In this document: piece by piece, positions 50,618 to 59,375 of the stretch | How the letters are laid out: each line of letters opens with the position of its first letter | Numbering within the stretch: position 1 is the first letter of the stretch | Assembly (NCBI GenBank): GCA_964445985.1 | Contig: CAYUMU010000022.1 | Location: 8,643-72,642, forward strand | DNA length: 64,000 bases | Reading direction: 5' to 3' | Source of the DNA: CAYUMU01 sp964445985 | Lineage (GTDB): Bacteria > Planctomycetota > Planctomycetia > Pirellulales > S012-138 | Notes under the pieces: model-generated | The model's database searches: none | What the model was told of the DNA's origin: nothing | Seen by the model: the letters and a program-made list of their open reading frames with translations, nothing else | Program-made: the position numbers and the translations under genes

Positions 50618-53092
50618 TCATTGCCGATTGCGGGCCGCCACTTCGAACTCGTTTTCCAGGCCCTGCTTTTCTCGCATCGCGGCGTCGAGTTCGTCCAGCT
50701 CAAAATCAATCCGGGCATGCTCCTCTTCGCTGAGGGCATGGCAACCGAACCGCACACGATAGAAAGCCTCCGTCAGTTTGCGGGGAATTCCGGCGAACCT
50801 GGCGGTGACGGGAGAATCGGCCAGGTAGGCGGCCACGGTCGTGGCAAACTCGCGCTGCGTTTGCTTTTTGGAGCGGCGGAAATTCACGGTCGCCAGCAAT
50901 TGTTCGAGCCGCCGGTAAAACAACACTTCGGAGAGCAGTGCCGTATTGCTCACGGCGGGCGATCGCAGTCGCCGCCGCCGCCGGGCGCGGCGGATCAGTT
51001 TGTAGAGCACAACCAACAATATCTGTCCTCCAAAAGCGACCACCCCCGCCTGCCAACTAATCCAGCGGTAGCCGGAAAGGTCGCCCGAGAGCAGGGCTTT
51101 AACATCGTTCCACCAGATGGCCCAAGCCGTGGCGTCAAACAATCCGGCCAAGGGCGAGTAAACGCTGTCTTGCTGAGTTTTAGGATTCATGCCCAACACG
51201 TACTGGGACCAGAACACGTCGGCCAGTTCGCCGATATGTTTGACTTCGGCCCACTTCGATTGGTCTTCAATACTGCCGGCGGGGGTGGCGTCTAAACGAA
51301 GCCAGGCGCTGCGCACGCCGAAGTTTTCCACCCAATGTTGGCGACGGCCCCGCCGGCCACCGCCGAAGTTGCCTACGGGTTGCCAGGCGCGGTCGGGGCG
51401 AGGTTGAAAGTCGGCGGGCACGAATTCCGGTGGAATCAAAGCCTCGACCCAGGCGTGGGCGTGCCATTGTCGCACGAGGCATTCGCCCGTATCCAAATCC
51501 CATTCTCCCCCGCGGTAGCCGGTGACCAGGCGGGCCGGAACATTTTGGCTGCGCAGCATCAGCGCGAGCACGGTGGCATAAAATTCGCAATGGCCCGACT
51601 TGTGATTGACGACAAAATCCTCGGCCGGATCGAGCGCGCTGTCGGGCTTTTGCCCGCCTAGCGAATACTTGTAGATCCCGCTGTCGCGCAAGTGAGACTC
51701 CAGCGCCTTGGCGCGGGACATGGGGTTCTTGCGTTCTTCGCGCGGCAGCTTGGCAATGACCTGGGCGGCCACCGCCTTGAGGCCCGTCAACGGGTCCTGG
51801 CCAATGGCCGTGGGGAGCGACAGCAGCCGGTTTCTCTCCTCGCCTGGGATTCTCGTTTTGGTCGTCCAACGCAAGCCAAGTTGCACGCCGTTCTTCATGC
51901 CGGTGGTGATGTGGTAATACGTGAATCGCTCGGCACGAAACAACTCCGGGCAATGCAACCGTTCGGCTTGGGGATCAAAATAGATCGGGGCCGTGCTTTC
52001 CAACCCAAAGAAGGGATAGATTCCAAACAGGGCGTCCGAATACTTCGCTTCCAGTCCGTGGGTCGGGAGCGGCTCGATCACCGTTTCGACGGCCACCAGG
52101 TCGTTGGTGGGGGAAACCTGAGCCAACTCAAAGTCGGATATCGGATCGGTCGGTTCGGGCAGCGGAATCCCAGACCCCGACCAATGACCATTCTCGTAGG
52201 TATCATTCTTGGAACTGCCGCGGAAATAAACCTGGTCGAAGTTTCGCATCGTGTAGGGCCGGTCGGTTCTCGCATCGCGAAAGCGAACCCGCATCACCTC
52301 TTCGGGGTCGTGGAGCACGTTGGAAAACTGGTCGCCCACCAAGGAAACGTCTTCGGTAAAAGCGATCATCGTCTGCAAGCCGCTGCCGCTGCTCCAACTC
52401 CCACCGCGAGAGGAAAGCCGCGGCACAACCAGGAACACGATTGGCGCAATCAAGATCGACAGCAAACAGGTCCGCACCACCTGGCCGCGCAAGCCTCGCA
52501 GGCGGACCAGCCCCGTTTTGCGATTGCGGGGTTGAAACACAAACGGCTGATAGAGCAGCGGCCAGCGCGGATTGGAAACAACTCGGGCCGGGTCTTTCTG
52601 CCAGGTGAGCGGAAGATGCTCGTACTCTTCGCGATACAGCAGAAACAGCGACAGGGTGTAAATGGAAAAGAACAGGTACAAGACCATCAGCAACCCAAAC
52701 CAGGAGCTCAGGCTGATCACCGCGGCGACCGAAACCTGGAGAAAGCTCAGCAGCGAAATCATGCCGTAAATGCGTGGCGACTTTTCTCGCAAGAACAGCA
52801 CGATTTGCAGGTAGACCAGCAGGTCCGAAAGGGAGAGAAACAGGGCCTGGCGATCGTCGAAATCGGGCAGAATGTTGCGGAGCGCGAAGAGCGTGGCGAG
52901 CAGGCCGGCCACGTTGGCCGCGCCGCTGCTCAGGTAGAACCAGCCTTTCACATCGGTCAGAAAGAACCCCACCGCGGCGCCCGCCAGAGCCAGCATGGGC
53001 AACCGCATGTCCCCCTTGCTAAAGCCCAGAATCAAGGCCCCACAAGCGGCCAGCAGGGCCACGGCTATTTGTAAACGACGTTCCAGCTTCAT
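50618..53092 (-). CDS. TgpA-like transglutaminase-domain membrane protein (DUF3488-Transglut_core-DUF4129)
   Basis: 824 residues. Five or six N-terminal helices (~8-150 and ~205-235, DUF3488), a periplasmic transglutaminase-like core (~495-620) with the triad Cys in KSGHCEFYA, His in WHAHAWVE and Asp in LRLDATP, then another helix (VVAFGGQILLVVLYKL) and a cytoplasmic DUF4129 tail. TgpA is essential in Pseudomonas aeruginosa; its substrate is not settled. Last gene of the MoxR-DUF58-TgpA set on the minus strand, 89 bases after DUF58. The ATG at 53092 starts directly before the first helix (MKLERRLQIAVALLAACGAL); GGGGA lies nearby. Confidence 0.9.
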   Translation of the reverse strand: MKLERRLQIAVALLAACGALILGFSKGDMRLPMLALAGAAVGFFLTDVKGWFYLSSGAANVAGLLATLFALRNILPDFDDRQALFLSLSDLLVYLQIVLFLREKSPRIYGMISLLSFLQVSVAAVISLSSWFGLLMVLYLFFSIYTLSLFLLYREEYEHLPLTWQKDPARVVSNPRWPLLYQPFVFQPRNRKTGLVRLRGLRGQVVRTCLLSILIAPIVFLVVPRLSSRGGSWSSGSGLQTMIAFTEDVSLVGDQFSNVLHDPEEVMRVRFRDARTDRPYTMRNFDQVYFRGSSKNDTYENGHWSGSGIPLPEPTDPISDFELAQVSPTNDLVAVETVIEPLPTHGLEAKYSDALFGIYPFFGLESTAPIYFDPQAERLHCPELFRAERFTYYHITTGMKNGVQLGLRWTTKTRIPGEERNRLLSLPTAIGQDPLTGLKAVAAQVIAKLPREERKNPMSRAKALESHLRDSGIYKYSLGGQKPDSALDPAEDFVVNHKSGHCEFYATVLALMLRSQNVPARLVTGYRGGEWDLDTGECLVRQWHAHAWVEALIPPEFVPADFQPRPDRAWQPVGNFGGGRRGRRQHWVENFGVRSAWLRLDATPAGSIEDQSKWAEVKHIGELADVFWSQYVLGMNPKTQQDSVYSPLAGLFDATAWAIWWNDVKALLSGDLSGYRWISWQAGVVAFGGQILLVVLYKLIRRARRRRRLRSPAVSNTALLSEVLFYRRLEQLLATVNFRRSKKQTQREFATTVAAYLADSPVTARFAGIPRKLTEAFYRVRFGCHALSEEEHARIDFELDELDAAMREKQGLENEFEVAARNRQ

Positions 53093-53181
53093 GGTGATCC
53101 CCGCTACCCGCGGCGCGAATTGTCGTTTTAAGGGGAAGGTCGCCGCCCCCAGACCCGGCGGGGGGGAGAACGGCTGGCGTT

Positions 53182-54357
53182 TCAGGTGATGGCGAAGTAG
53201 TGGAAGATATTGGCGTTGCTGGAATTCACTCGCAGCACTTTGCTTAACAGGTTTTGCTTGCGCAGATCCTGCCACAACGACTTCAGATCGCTCCGCGTCG
53301 AAAAGTCGACGTAGCGCGTCGAGATCAATACCAGGTCGCACGGCCCCACGATTTGCGCGAACGATTGCTCGAGCAATTGCGGCAATTGCTCGTTGCTGCC
53401 AGGCGCAACGGTGGCCAGGTGCTCCATGATTTCCAAAAACAGGCCGCGAGACGCCGGACCCCGCGTCACGGCAACATCTCGGCCCCCGGTTCCCAGCAGC
53501 AGTTGGCTCGAACCGCGATGGCATAAATCCGATACGACCGTGGCGGCAAAACTGATCGCCAACTCCACGTTCTCCAGGTCGGCGCTGCTGGGCTCCGCCG
53601 GCATCCACAGATCGAGCATCAGGGCCAGGTCGTGATGCCGCTGCTGCTCGAATTGCTTGACCATGGGGAAGCCCCGCCGCGCGGTCGTCCGCCAATGGAT
53701 CCAGCGCCGGCTGTCGCCGTCGCGATATCCGCGGAGCGCGTGAAAATCGCCCTCCATCAGCCCCTGCTGGCGTTTGACCGGCCGGCTGCCGTGATAGGCT
53801 TCTTGCAGCCGCTCTTTCCAGGCCGGCGCCAAACGGCCCAGTCGCGGGTACACGGTGACTTCATCGAGCGTGCGATGAATCACGGTGCGGCGGATCAGGC
53901 CCAGGGGAAAACGCGTGGAAACCTTCAGGGGCCCCAGCCGGTACTTGCCTCGGGCGGGAATCATGCCTTCGTACGATTCAGTTACGGTTTCTCCCCCGCC
54001 CACGCGGTTAAACAGAATCTTCGGCCGCAGCACCACGCCGGGCTGGTTGTTGGAACTCAACTTGTCTTCCACCCTGACCGCCCAACTCACGCTCCGTTTC
54101 GATTCGTTGCTGACCCGCAGATCGACCACCAGTTTTTCGCCCGCGGCCAAAAACTTGGGCGCCGAGCGGACCACGCGAATTCGCCGGAGCGAGAACACCA
54201 CCATTCGCCAGTTGAGATACAGCGGGCCGGCCATCAGGCCAAACAGCAGGATCAGCAGGTTCATTTGGCGGAGCAAGGCCCCGGCCAGCACAAAGGCCAT
54301 GATGCCCAGAAAATACCAGCCTTCGAGCGTGATGATCGTGCGGTTGAGTCGATTCAT
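53182..54357 (-). CDS. DUF58 domain membrane protein
   Basis: 391 residues. Two N-terminal helices (~12-30 and ~33-52), then a beta-rich stretch and the DUF58 core with EGDFHALRGYRDGDSRRWIHWRTTARRG, the family's best-conserved segment, followed by a vWA-like part (DLALMLDLWMP ... CDLVLISTRY). DUF58 proteins work with MoxR ATPases and are thought to help assemble or regulate envelope proteins. It lies between moxR and the transglutaminase gene, all on the minus strand with gaps under 100 bases. The leader before the ATG at 54357 is C-rich and has no ribosome site. Confidence 0.92.
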   Translation of the reverse strand: MNRLNRTIITLEGWYFLGIMAFVLAGALLRQMNLLILLFGLMAGPLYLNWRMVVFSLRRIRVVRSAPKFLAAGEKLVVDLRVSNESKRSVSWAVRVEDKLSSNNQPGVVLRPKILFNRVGGGETVTESYEGMIPARGKYRLGPLKVSTRFPLGLIRRTVIHRTLDEVTVYPRLGRLAPAWKERLQEAYHGSRPVKRQQGLMEGDFHALRGYRDGDSRRWIHWRTTARRGFPMVKQFEQQRHHDLALMLDLWMPAEPSSADLENVELAISFAATVVSDLCHRGSSQLLLGTGGRDVAVTRGPASRGLFLEIMEHLATVAPGSNEQLPQLLEQSFAQIVGPCDLVLISTRYVDFSTRSDLKSLWQDLRKQNLLSKVLRVNSSNANIFHYFAIT

Positions 54358-54360
54358 GAG

Positions 54361-54408
54361 CGCGCGTGGGGCTGGGGCTGGGGACTGGGGAGGTGATGGG
54401 GACGTGCC
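54361..54408 (-). promoter_or_regulatory. C-rich leader upstream of the DUF58 gene
   Basis: Read on the minus strand this is a run of CCCCAGTCCCCAGCCCC-type text shortly before the start codon. It resembles the C-rich spacer at 8399-8449 before the mutase small subunit. There is no Shine-Dalgarno sequence in it. Its function, if any, is unknown. Confidence 0.45.
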
Positions 54409-54454
54409 AACCGATAGGCACGCCGCAATTCAACCAAGCACGCCCGGCGTCCAC

Positions 54455-55396
54455 CTAGCTGGGCACCGGAACCTCGTCCACCAACCGCTCAATCTGTTTC
54501 TCTGCCGATTCGCTGCCGCCGCTGTGCAAAAAGCCTTTGGAGATCACGCGATGGGCGAGCACCGGCACCGCCAATCGCTTCACATCGTCGGGGGCCACGA
54601 AATCGCGGCCTTCCACGAGTGCCAACGCCTGGCAGGCCCGGCACAAGGCCAGCGTGGCGCGGGTGCTGATGCCGGCCAGAAAGTCCTCACAGCTGCGCGT
54701 GGCAGAGGCAATATCCAATAAGAAATCGTGAATCGAGTCGTCCACCCGCACATCGCGCGTGGCCTGCTGCAACAACAGCACCTGCTCGCAATCCACCACC
54801 GGACGCAACTGATCGACCGGTTCGCCTTGCTGATGGCTCGTCAGCACCCGGCGCTCGTCGTCGCGATCGGGATAGCCAATCTTGGTTCGCAGCAGGAACC
54901 GATCGAGCTGGCTTTCGGGCAGCGGGTAGGTGCCTTCGAACTCGAAAGGGTTCTGCGTGGCAATCACCATGAACGGCCGCGGCAGCGCGTGCGTGACCCC
55001 GTCGGTCGAAACCTGCCGATCGCTCATGGCCTCGAGCAGCGCGCTTTGGGTGCGCGGCGAAGAACGGTTGATCTCGTCGGCCAGCACAATGTTGGCGAAG
55101 ATCGGGCCGGGGTGGTAAACAAACTCCCCCGTTTGCACGTTGAAGACGTTGCCACCCAGAATATCGCTGGGCAGCAGGTCGGGCGTGAACTGCACGCGGT
55201 TAAAACTTCCGGCCACGCTGCGGGCCACCGATTTGGCAATCAGCGTTTTGCCCACCCCGGGAACATCTTCCAGGAGCACGTGCTCGCCCGCCAAGAGGGC
55301 CACCACGCACAGACGCACCACGTGCGGCTTACCCAGCACCACGCTGCGCATGTTGGACTCGAGGTCCGTCACCAATTCTTGTACGTCAGCCGACAT
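54455..55396 (-). CDS. MoxR-family AAA+ ATPase
   Basis: 313 residues. Walker A EDVPGVGKT (43-51), Walker B VLADEINR, the MoxR-specific segments RVQFTPDLLPSDILG, PGPIFANIVLADEINRSSPRTQSALLEAMSD and TQNPFEFEGTYPLPESQLDRFL, and sensor-2 region at the C-terminus. MoxR ATPases act as chaperones for vWA or DUF58 proteins. It is the first gene of the operon with DUF58 and TgpA-like genes. No strong ribosome site was seen before 55396. Confidence 0.94.
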   Translation of the reverse strand: MSADVQELVTDLESNMRSVVLGKPHVVRLCVVALLAGEHVLLEDVPGVGKTLIAKSVARSVAGSFNRVQFTPDLLPSDILGGNVFNVQTGEFVYHPGPIFANIVLADEINRSSPRTQSALLEAMSDRQVSTDGVTHALPRPFMVIATQNPFEFEGTYPLPESQLDRFLLRTKIGYPDRDDERRVLTSHQQGEPVDQLRPVVDCEQVLLLQQATRDVRVDDSIHDFLLDIASATRSCEDFLAGISTRATLALCRACQALALVEGRDFVAPDDVKRLAVPVLAHRVISKGFLHSGGSESAEKQIERLVDEVPVPS

Positions 55397-55745
55397 CCCG
55401 TGTTCTCATTCTCTGTTCGTTCCGTGGAAGGAGGCGGTCGCCCATGTCTTGCCTGCAGGTTCCGCCTCGTTCCTGGTGTCCATCGTAGCTCCCGAATTGT
55501 TCCATGGTCCAGCCCTTAGCGGGAGAAATCCCCAGGGAGAACCCGAGCAGAATGGGAGCGGCGGCAGGGTCGTTCGGCCCTGCCGGGCACCAGCAAACGC
55601 GGCATTCCGTACGGATGTTTGTAGCTTAATGGGCACTCAACGACGCGAGCCAGCAAAAAAGCGCCACGCCGGATCGAACTTCTTTTTTGCCGCCGGGGGG
55701 CAGATCAAGTCGGGGCTTCCCGCGCGCCCGAGCTGCGATGCCCGG
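55397..55745. other. Intergenic region, 349 bp
   Basis: Between moxR (start) and treZ (end), both on the minus strand; it should hold the moxR operon promoter. On the minus strand a GGCGTGGCGC stretch is followed by six T (complement of ~55657-55672), but the stem is poor, so I do not call it a terminator. No gene is seen. Confidence 0.45.
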
Positions 55746-57671
55746 CTACTGGGCCTGGCGTTCGGCGTTGGGCCGAGGCGCGGGTGAAAGCAAAATGGCC
55801 GCGTGGCCGGGCAGATACCAATCTTTGGTATTCAGCATGGCCGTGCCCGACCCGCCGTACCGCGGCGCCTCGCTCGACCATTTCAGCTTCCATTCACAGC
55901 CCAGCGGCGCCGCAATGAGCGGTTCGGCGACCGGCCGAAAGTGAAAATCGCGGCCCAGGTTGATCAACAGCAGGCGATCATCCCCCTGTTCGTCGAACCA
56001 GCGAAGCAAGCAGGCTTCGGCGCCAATCACGGCGCCTTCCAACATCTGTTTATCTTGGCGGGAAAAGACCGGATCATCGCGCCGCAATTGCAGCAGCTCG
56101 CGATGCAGCAGCAAGGTCTGGCGTTTCTCGTCGCAGTCGTCGCACTCCGTCCAGTTGAGCTTCGAGGCCTCGAAGGTCTTGCGACTGGAAGGGTCGGCCA
56201 GCCCTTTGGCCTGACTGTAACCGGCCGCGCTGGGAAACCGCCGCATGAACTCCCAGCGGCCTTCGCGCACCAGTTTGGCCGTATCCACCTCGTGGTCGGC
56301 AAAGTACAAAAAGGGCGTCGAGGCCGCGAACTCCTGGCCCATGAACAGCAGCGGCGTTTGCGGCCCCAGCAGCAACAACGCCGTGAGCGCTCGGAACCGA
56401 CCCGGCGAAGTGATCGCGTGCAATCGCAGCCCTCGGGCTGAGTTCGCCACCTGGTCGTGATTCTGCAAGAAGTGAACAAAGTGCGGGGCCGCGATGTGCC
56501 GGGCCGGCGTGCCGCGGAAGGTTTCCTGCCGAGGGTTCCATTGGCCCTGGTATAAATAGCCATGCCGCAGGGCCGAGAGCATTTCTTGCGGCGAGCCGGT
56601 GAAGTCGTTGTAGTAAAACTCGGCATGCCCCGTGGCCGCCACGCGGCAGGAGTGATGAAAGTCATCGTTCCAAAGCCCATCCAGCGCGTATCCGCCGCCG
56701 TCGACAGGCTCCACGTGACGAACCAGTTGCGATTCGTTCTCAGCGAAAATCAAGATCGAGCGTTCGCCCGCGGCCTCTCGGGCCGATGTGCCAATCGCCG
56801 CGAGAATGTGCGATTTTGAGTCATCGTAAATGGCCTGCGTGGCGTCGAGTCGCAGCCCATCCAAATGGAAATCGCGAATCCAGTAGGCCACGTTCGACGT
56901 CACATAGTCGCGCACCGGCCCCGCCTGCTGGCCATCGAAATTGATTGCTTCGCCCCACTCGGTCGGATGCCGCTTCGAAGGGTAATACGGCGAGAAGACC
57001 CCGGTGTAATTGCCGGTGGGGCCGAAGTGGTTGTAAACCACATCGAGAATCACGCCGATCCCGATTTCGTGGGCCGCATCGACAAACCGGCAAAAGTCTT
57101 CCGGCCGGCCATACAGCCGCGTGGGAGCGAACCACTGCACGCCATCGTAGCCCCAGCCAAACTCGCCGGGAAACTCGGCGACCGGCATGATCTCCAGCAG
57201 CGTGATGCCCACCTCTGCCAGGTAGGGGAGCTTCTGGGCCGCCGCTTCCCAAGTGCCCTCGGGCGTGAAGGCCCCCACGTGCATTTCATAGAGCACCTGC
57301 CCCGTCAATTCCACGCCAGGCCAGTTCTGGTCTTGCCAGGGGAAGGCGGCCAGATCGGTCACTTCGGAGGGGCCATGCACGCCCTCGGGCATGAAACGCG
57401 AGGCCGGATCGGGGTAATTCCGCGTGCCTTGATCCACTTGATACCAGTACAAACTGCCTGGACCGGCCGCGGGCACCAGGGCCGAAAAATAACCATTCCC
57501 TTCGGCTTCCAGCGCGATGGTTTTCTGGTCGCCGCCGGTTCGTTCTCCGGCTTCCAAAACCACGCGCACGCTTTTCCGCTCGGGCGCCCACACGCGAAAA
57601 TGAACGCCTTCGGAGCTAACTTCCGGCCCCACGGGGGACTTGCGGGCTGCAATGGAGCTCGATTCTCCCAC
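55746..57671 (-). CDS. treZ: Malto-oligosyltrehalose trehalohydrolase
   Basis: 641 residues. A GH13 enzyme releasing trehalose from maltooligosyl-trehalose. Domains: N-terminal carbohydrate-binding sandwich (GVHFRVWAPERKSVRVVLE), then the TIM barrel with YEMHVGAFTPEGT, VVYNHFGPTGNY, the nucleophile Asp in GLRLDATQAIYDD, acid/base Glu in LIFAENES and transition-state Asp in LQNHDQVAN. These are TreZ-like rather than branching-enzyme motifs. I chose GTG at 57671, which has AAGGAG seven bases upstream; the frame runs open to 57779, but the extra codons include a CATTCCCG-type repeat. TreY, TreS and glycogen genes are not adjacent. Confidence 0.9.
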   Translation of the reverse strand: MGESSSIAARKSPVGPEVSSEGVHFRVWAPERKSVRVVLEAGERTGGDQKTIALEAEGNGYFSALVPAAGPGSLYWYQVDQGTRNYPDPASRFMPEGVHGPSEVTDLAAFPWQDQNWPGVELTGQVLYEMHVGAFTPEGTWEAAAQKLPYLAEVGITLLEIMPVAEFPGEFGWGYDGVQWFAPTRLYGRPEDFCRFVDAAHEIGIGVILDVVYNHFGPTGNYTGVFSPYYPSKRHPTEWGEAINFDGQQAGPVRDYVTSNVAYWIRDFHLDGLRLDATQAIYDDSKSHILAAIGTSAREAAGERSILIFAENESQLVRHVEPVDGGGYALDGLWNDDFHHSCRVAATGHAEFYYNDFTGSPQEMLSALRHGYLYQGQWNPRQETFRGTPARHIAAPHFVHFLQNHDQVANSARGLRLHAITSPGRFRALTALLLLGPQTPLLFMGQEFAASTPFLYFADHEVDTAKLVREGRWEFMRRFPSAAGYSQAKGLADPSSRKTFEASKLNWTECDDCDEKRQTLLLHRELLQLRRDDPVFSRQDKQMLEGAVIGAEACLLRWFDEQGDDRLLLINLGRDFHFRPVAEPLIAAPLGCEWKLKWSSEAPRYGGSGTAMLNTKDWYLPGHAAILLSPAPRPNAERQAQ

Positions 57672-57753
57672 GACGCGACTCCTTGGCCTGGGGTAGCTGG
57701 CTTCGTCGCCAATCGATAATGCTTGCGATGTTGAAACGGCCAGCCCCCCGTCA

Positions 57754-57773
57754 TTCCCGTGCCGACGGGAATC
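57754..57773. repeat. CATTCCCGT hairpin repeat, family D, copy 2
   Basis: ATTCCCGT (57754-57761), loop GCCG, ACGGGAAT (57766-57773), followed by CCAG, as in the copy at 17106-17125. It lies upstream of treZ and, if translated, would read as the spurious N-terminus LDSRRHGND. Confidence 0.75.
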
Positions 57774-57853
57774 CAGCAAGCAGCGGTTACAACGCCGCTA
57801 TCGCATCCAATACGGCGGCATGCCGCATCAGCAATGGGATGCGTCGCTCGTCC

Positions 57854-59296
57854 CTACCCCGCGACTAGCTTCTCACAAAATTCGCCTTCGTTGATGGTTG
57901 CCCGTTCGGGGCGACCCTTGTGAACGTAGGTCAACTTCATGTTGTCCAGGCCGAGCAGGTGCAAGATGGAAGCGTGCAGGTCGTGCACGTGCAACCGATC
58001 TTCAACAGCCCTCAGGCCCAACTCGTCGGTCGACCCGATGGTTTGCGCGCCGCGCACGCCGCCGCCCGCCATCCACATGGTAAACCCCGTGGGGTTATGG
58101 TCGCGGCCATTGCCTTTTTCCGACATCGGCGTGCGCCCGAACTCACCTCCCCACACCACCAGGGTTTCATCAAGCAGCCCTCGCTGCTTGAGATCTTTCA
58201 GCAGGCCGGCAACCGGGTGATCCATGGACCTGGTGAGCCCGCCGTGGTTGCTCTCGATATTCGAATGGGCGTCCCACTTGCTGCCGGCGCCGTGGTACAG
58301 CTGCACAAACCGCACACCCCGCTCCACCATTCGCCGCGAAAGCAAACAAAGCCGGCCGAACGAGGCGGTTTCTTTCTGATCGAGCCCATACAATTGCTCG
58401 GTGGCGGCCGTTTCGCGGGCCAGGTCGATGGCTTCGGGGGCTTCGGCCTGCATGCGAAAGCCCAGCTCGTAACTGGCGATCCGCGCTTCCAGCTCGCTTT
58501 GCTCCGGATGCTGGGCCGCGAAGTTGCCATTGAGCTGGTTCAAGAACCGCAACTTGCCGCGTTGCTCTGCCTGACTGACGCCTTCGGGGTTTTTGAGATT
58601 GGGGATCGGCTCGCTCCCCTCTTGCAGCCGAATTCCCTGGTAAGCCGCCGGCATGAAGCCGGCGCTCCACATCCGCGGCCCATTGACCACCTGCGAGCGG
58701 TTGTCTTGCATGACCACATACGCCGGCAGGTCGGCGTTCTCGGTTCCCAGGCCATAGCTGACCCAACTCCCCAGCGACGGCCGGCCGCCCACGATGGAGC
58801 AGGTATTCATCTGGCACACGCCGGCGGAATGGTTGATGCCGTTGGCCCAACACGAGCGAATCACGGCGATGTCGTCCACGCAGGTGGCGATGTTCGGCAA
58901 CCAGTCCGAAACCCAGGTGCCCCCCTCGCCATGCTGCTTCCACTTACGCTTGGAAGCCAGCAAAGGCGCCTTCGATTCGCCCATGGCCAGAATCACTTCG
59001 CCAAAGCTGTCGGGCAACGGTTGCCCTGCCAGCCGATCGAGGGCCGGCTTGGGATCGAAGGTGTCGATGTGGCTAGGGCCGCCTTCCATGAACAGAAAGA
59101 TCACGCTCTTGGCGGTTGGCCGGAAGTGCGGCTGCTTGGACGCCGAGCGCGCCCCGGCTGACGCCTTTTGCCCCGTTGGCGTGGTACTTTCGGCGGCGGA
59201 AAGCATGCCCGCCAACGCCACGGCGCCAAACCCTGCGCCACTGCGCGTCAGAAATTCACGACGGGTGGAAGGGATTTCAATATGGGGCTTGCGCAT
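57854..59296 (-). CDS. DUF1501 (sulfatase-fold) protein with Tat signal, paired
   Basis: 480 residues. Arg12-Arg13 in STRREFLTRSGAGFGAVALAGML form a Tat signal. DUF1501 segments: SVIFLFMEGGPSHIDTFDPKP, SCWANGINHSAGVCQMNTC, RSMDHPVAGLLKDLKQRGLLDETLVVWGGEFGRTP and GNGRDHNPTGFTMW. Longer and more canonical than the homologue at 40783-42153, it ends with HLLGLDNMKLTYVHKGRPERAT, the usual family end. It follows the DUF1549/DUF1553 gene by 79 bases on the same strand, the standard planctomycete pair, so the two are probably co-transcribed and work at the same place outside the cytoplasm. Substrate unknown; sulfated or complex glycans are often proposed. Confidence 0.93.
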   Translation of the reverse strand: MRKPHIEIPSTRREFLTRSGAGFGAVALAGMLSAAESTTPTGQKASAGARSASKQPHFRPTAKSVIFLFMEGGPSHIDTFDPKPALDRLAGQPLPDSFGEVILAMGESKAPLLASKRKWKQHGEGGTWVSDWLPNIATCVDDIAVIRSCWANGINHSAGVCQMNTCSIVGGRPSLGSWVSYGLGTENADLPAYVVMQDNRSQVVNGPRMWSAGFMPAAYQGIRLQEGSEPIPNLKNPEGVSQAEQRGKLRFLNQLNGNFAAQHPEQSELEARIASYELGFRMQAEAPEAIDLARETAATEQLYGLDQKETASFGRLCLLSRRMVERGVRFVQLYHGAGSKWDAHSNIESNHGGLTRSMDHPVAGLLKDLKQRGLLDETLVVWGGEFGRTPMSEKGNGRDHNPTGFTMWMAGGGVRGAQTIGSTDELGLRAVEDRLHVHDLHASILHLLGLDNMKLTYVHKGRPERATINEGEFCEKLVAG

Positions 59297-59323
59297 GTTG
59301 CTGATCCTGGGAATTAGATTCAA

Positions 59324-59352
59324 AGTCGGCTTTCGCGGAGCGAAAGGCGACT
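59324..59352. repeat. REP-like hairpin, family C, copy 2
   Basis: AGTCGGCTTTCGC (59324-59336), loop GGA, GCGAAAGGCGACT: arms of 13 with one mismatch. It lies in the 79-base gap of the DUF1549/DUF1553-DUF1501 pair, where it could tune expression of the second gene. Confidence 0.8.
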
Positions 59353-59375
59353 ATATGCGGAAGTCTTGCTAAACC

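Noticed and set aside
51692..53074. 460-residue plus-strand frame opposite the TgpA-like gene
   Set aside because: It is a shadow of a conserved membrane protein; its Gln/Arg/His-rich sequence matches no family.
55657..55690. Possible terminator of moxR-upstream transcripts
   Set aside because: A T-run on the minus strand is present, but the stem before it is short and unstable.
57920..59161. 413-residue plus-strand frame opposite the DUF1501 gene
   Set aside because: Antisense shadow with no family features.
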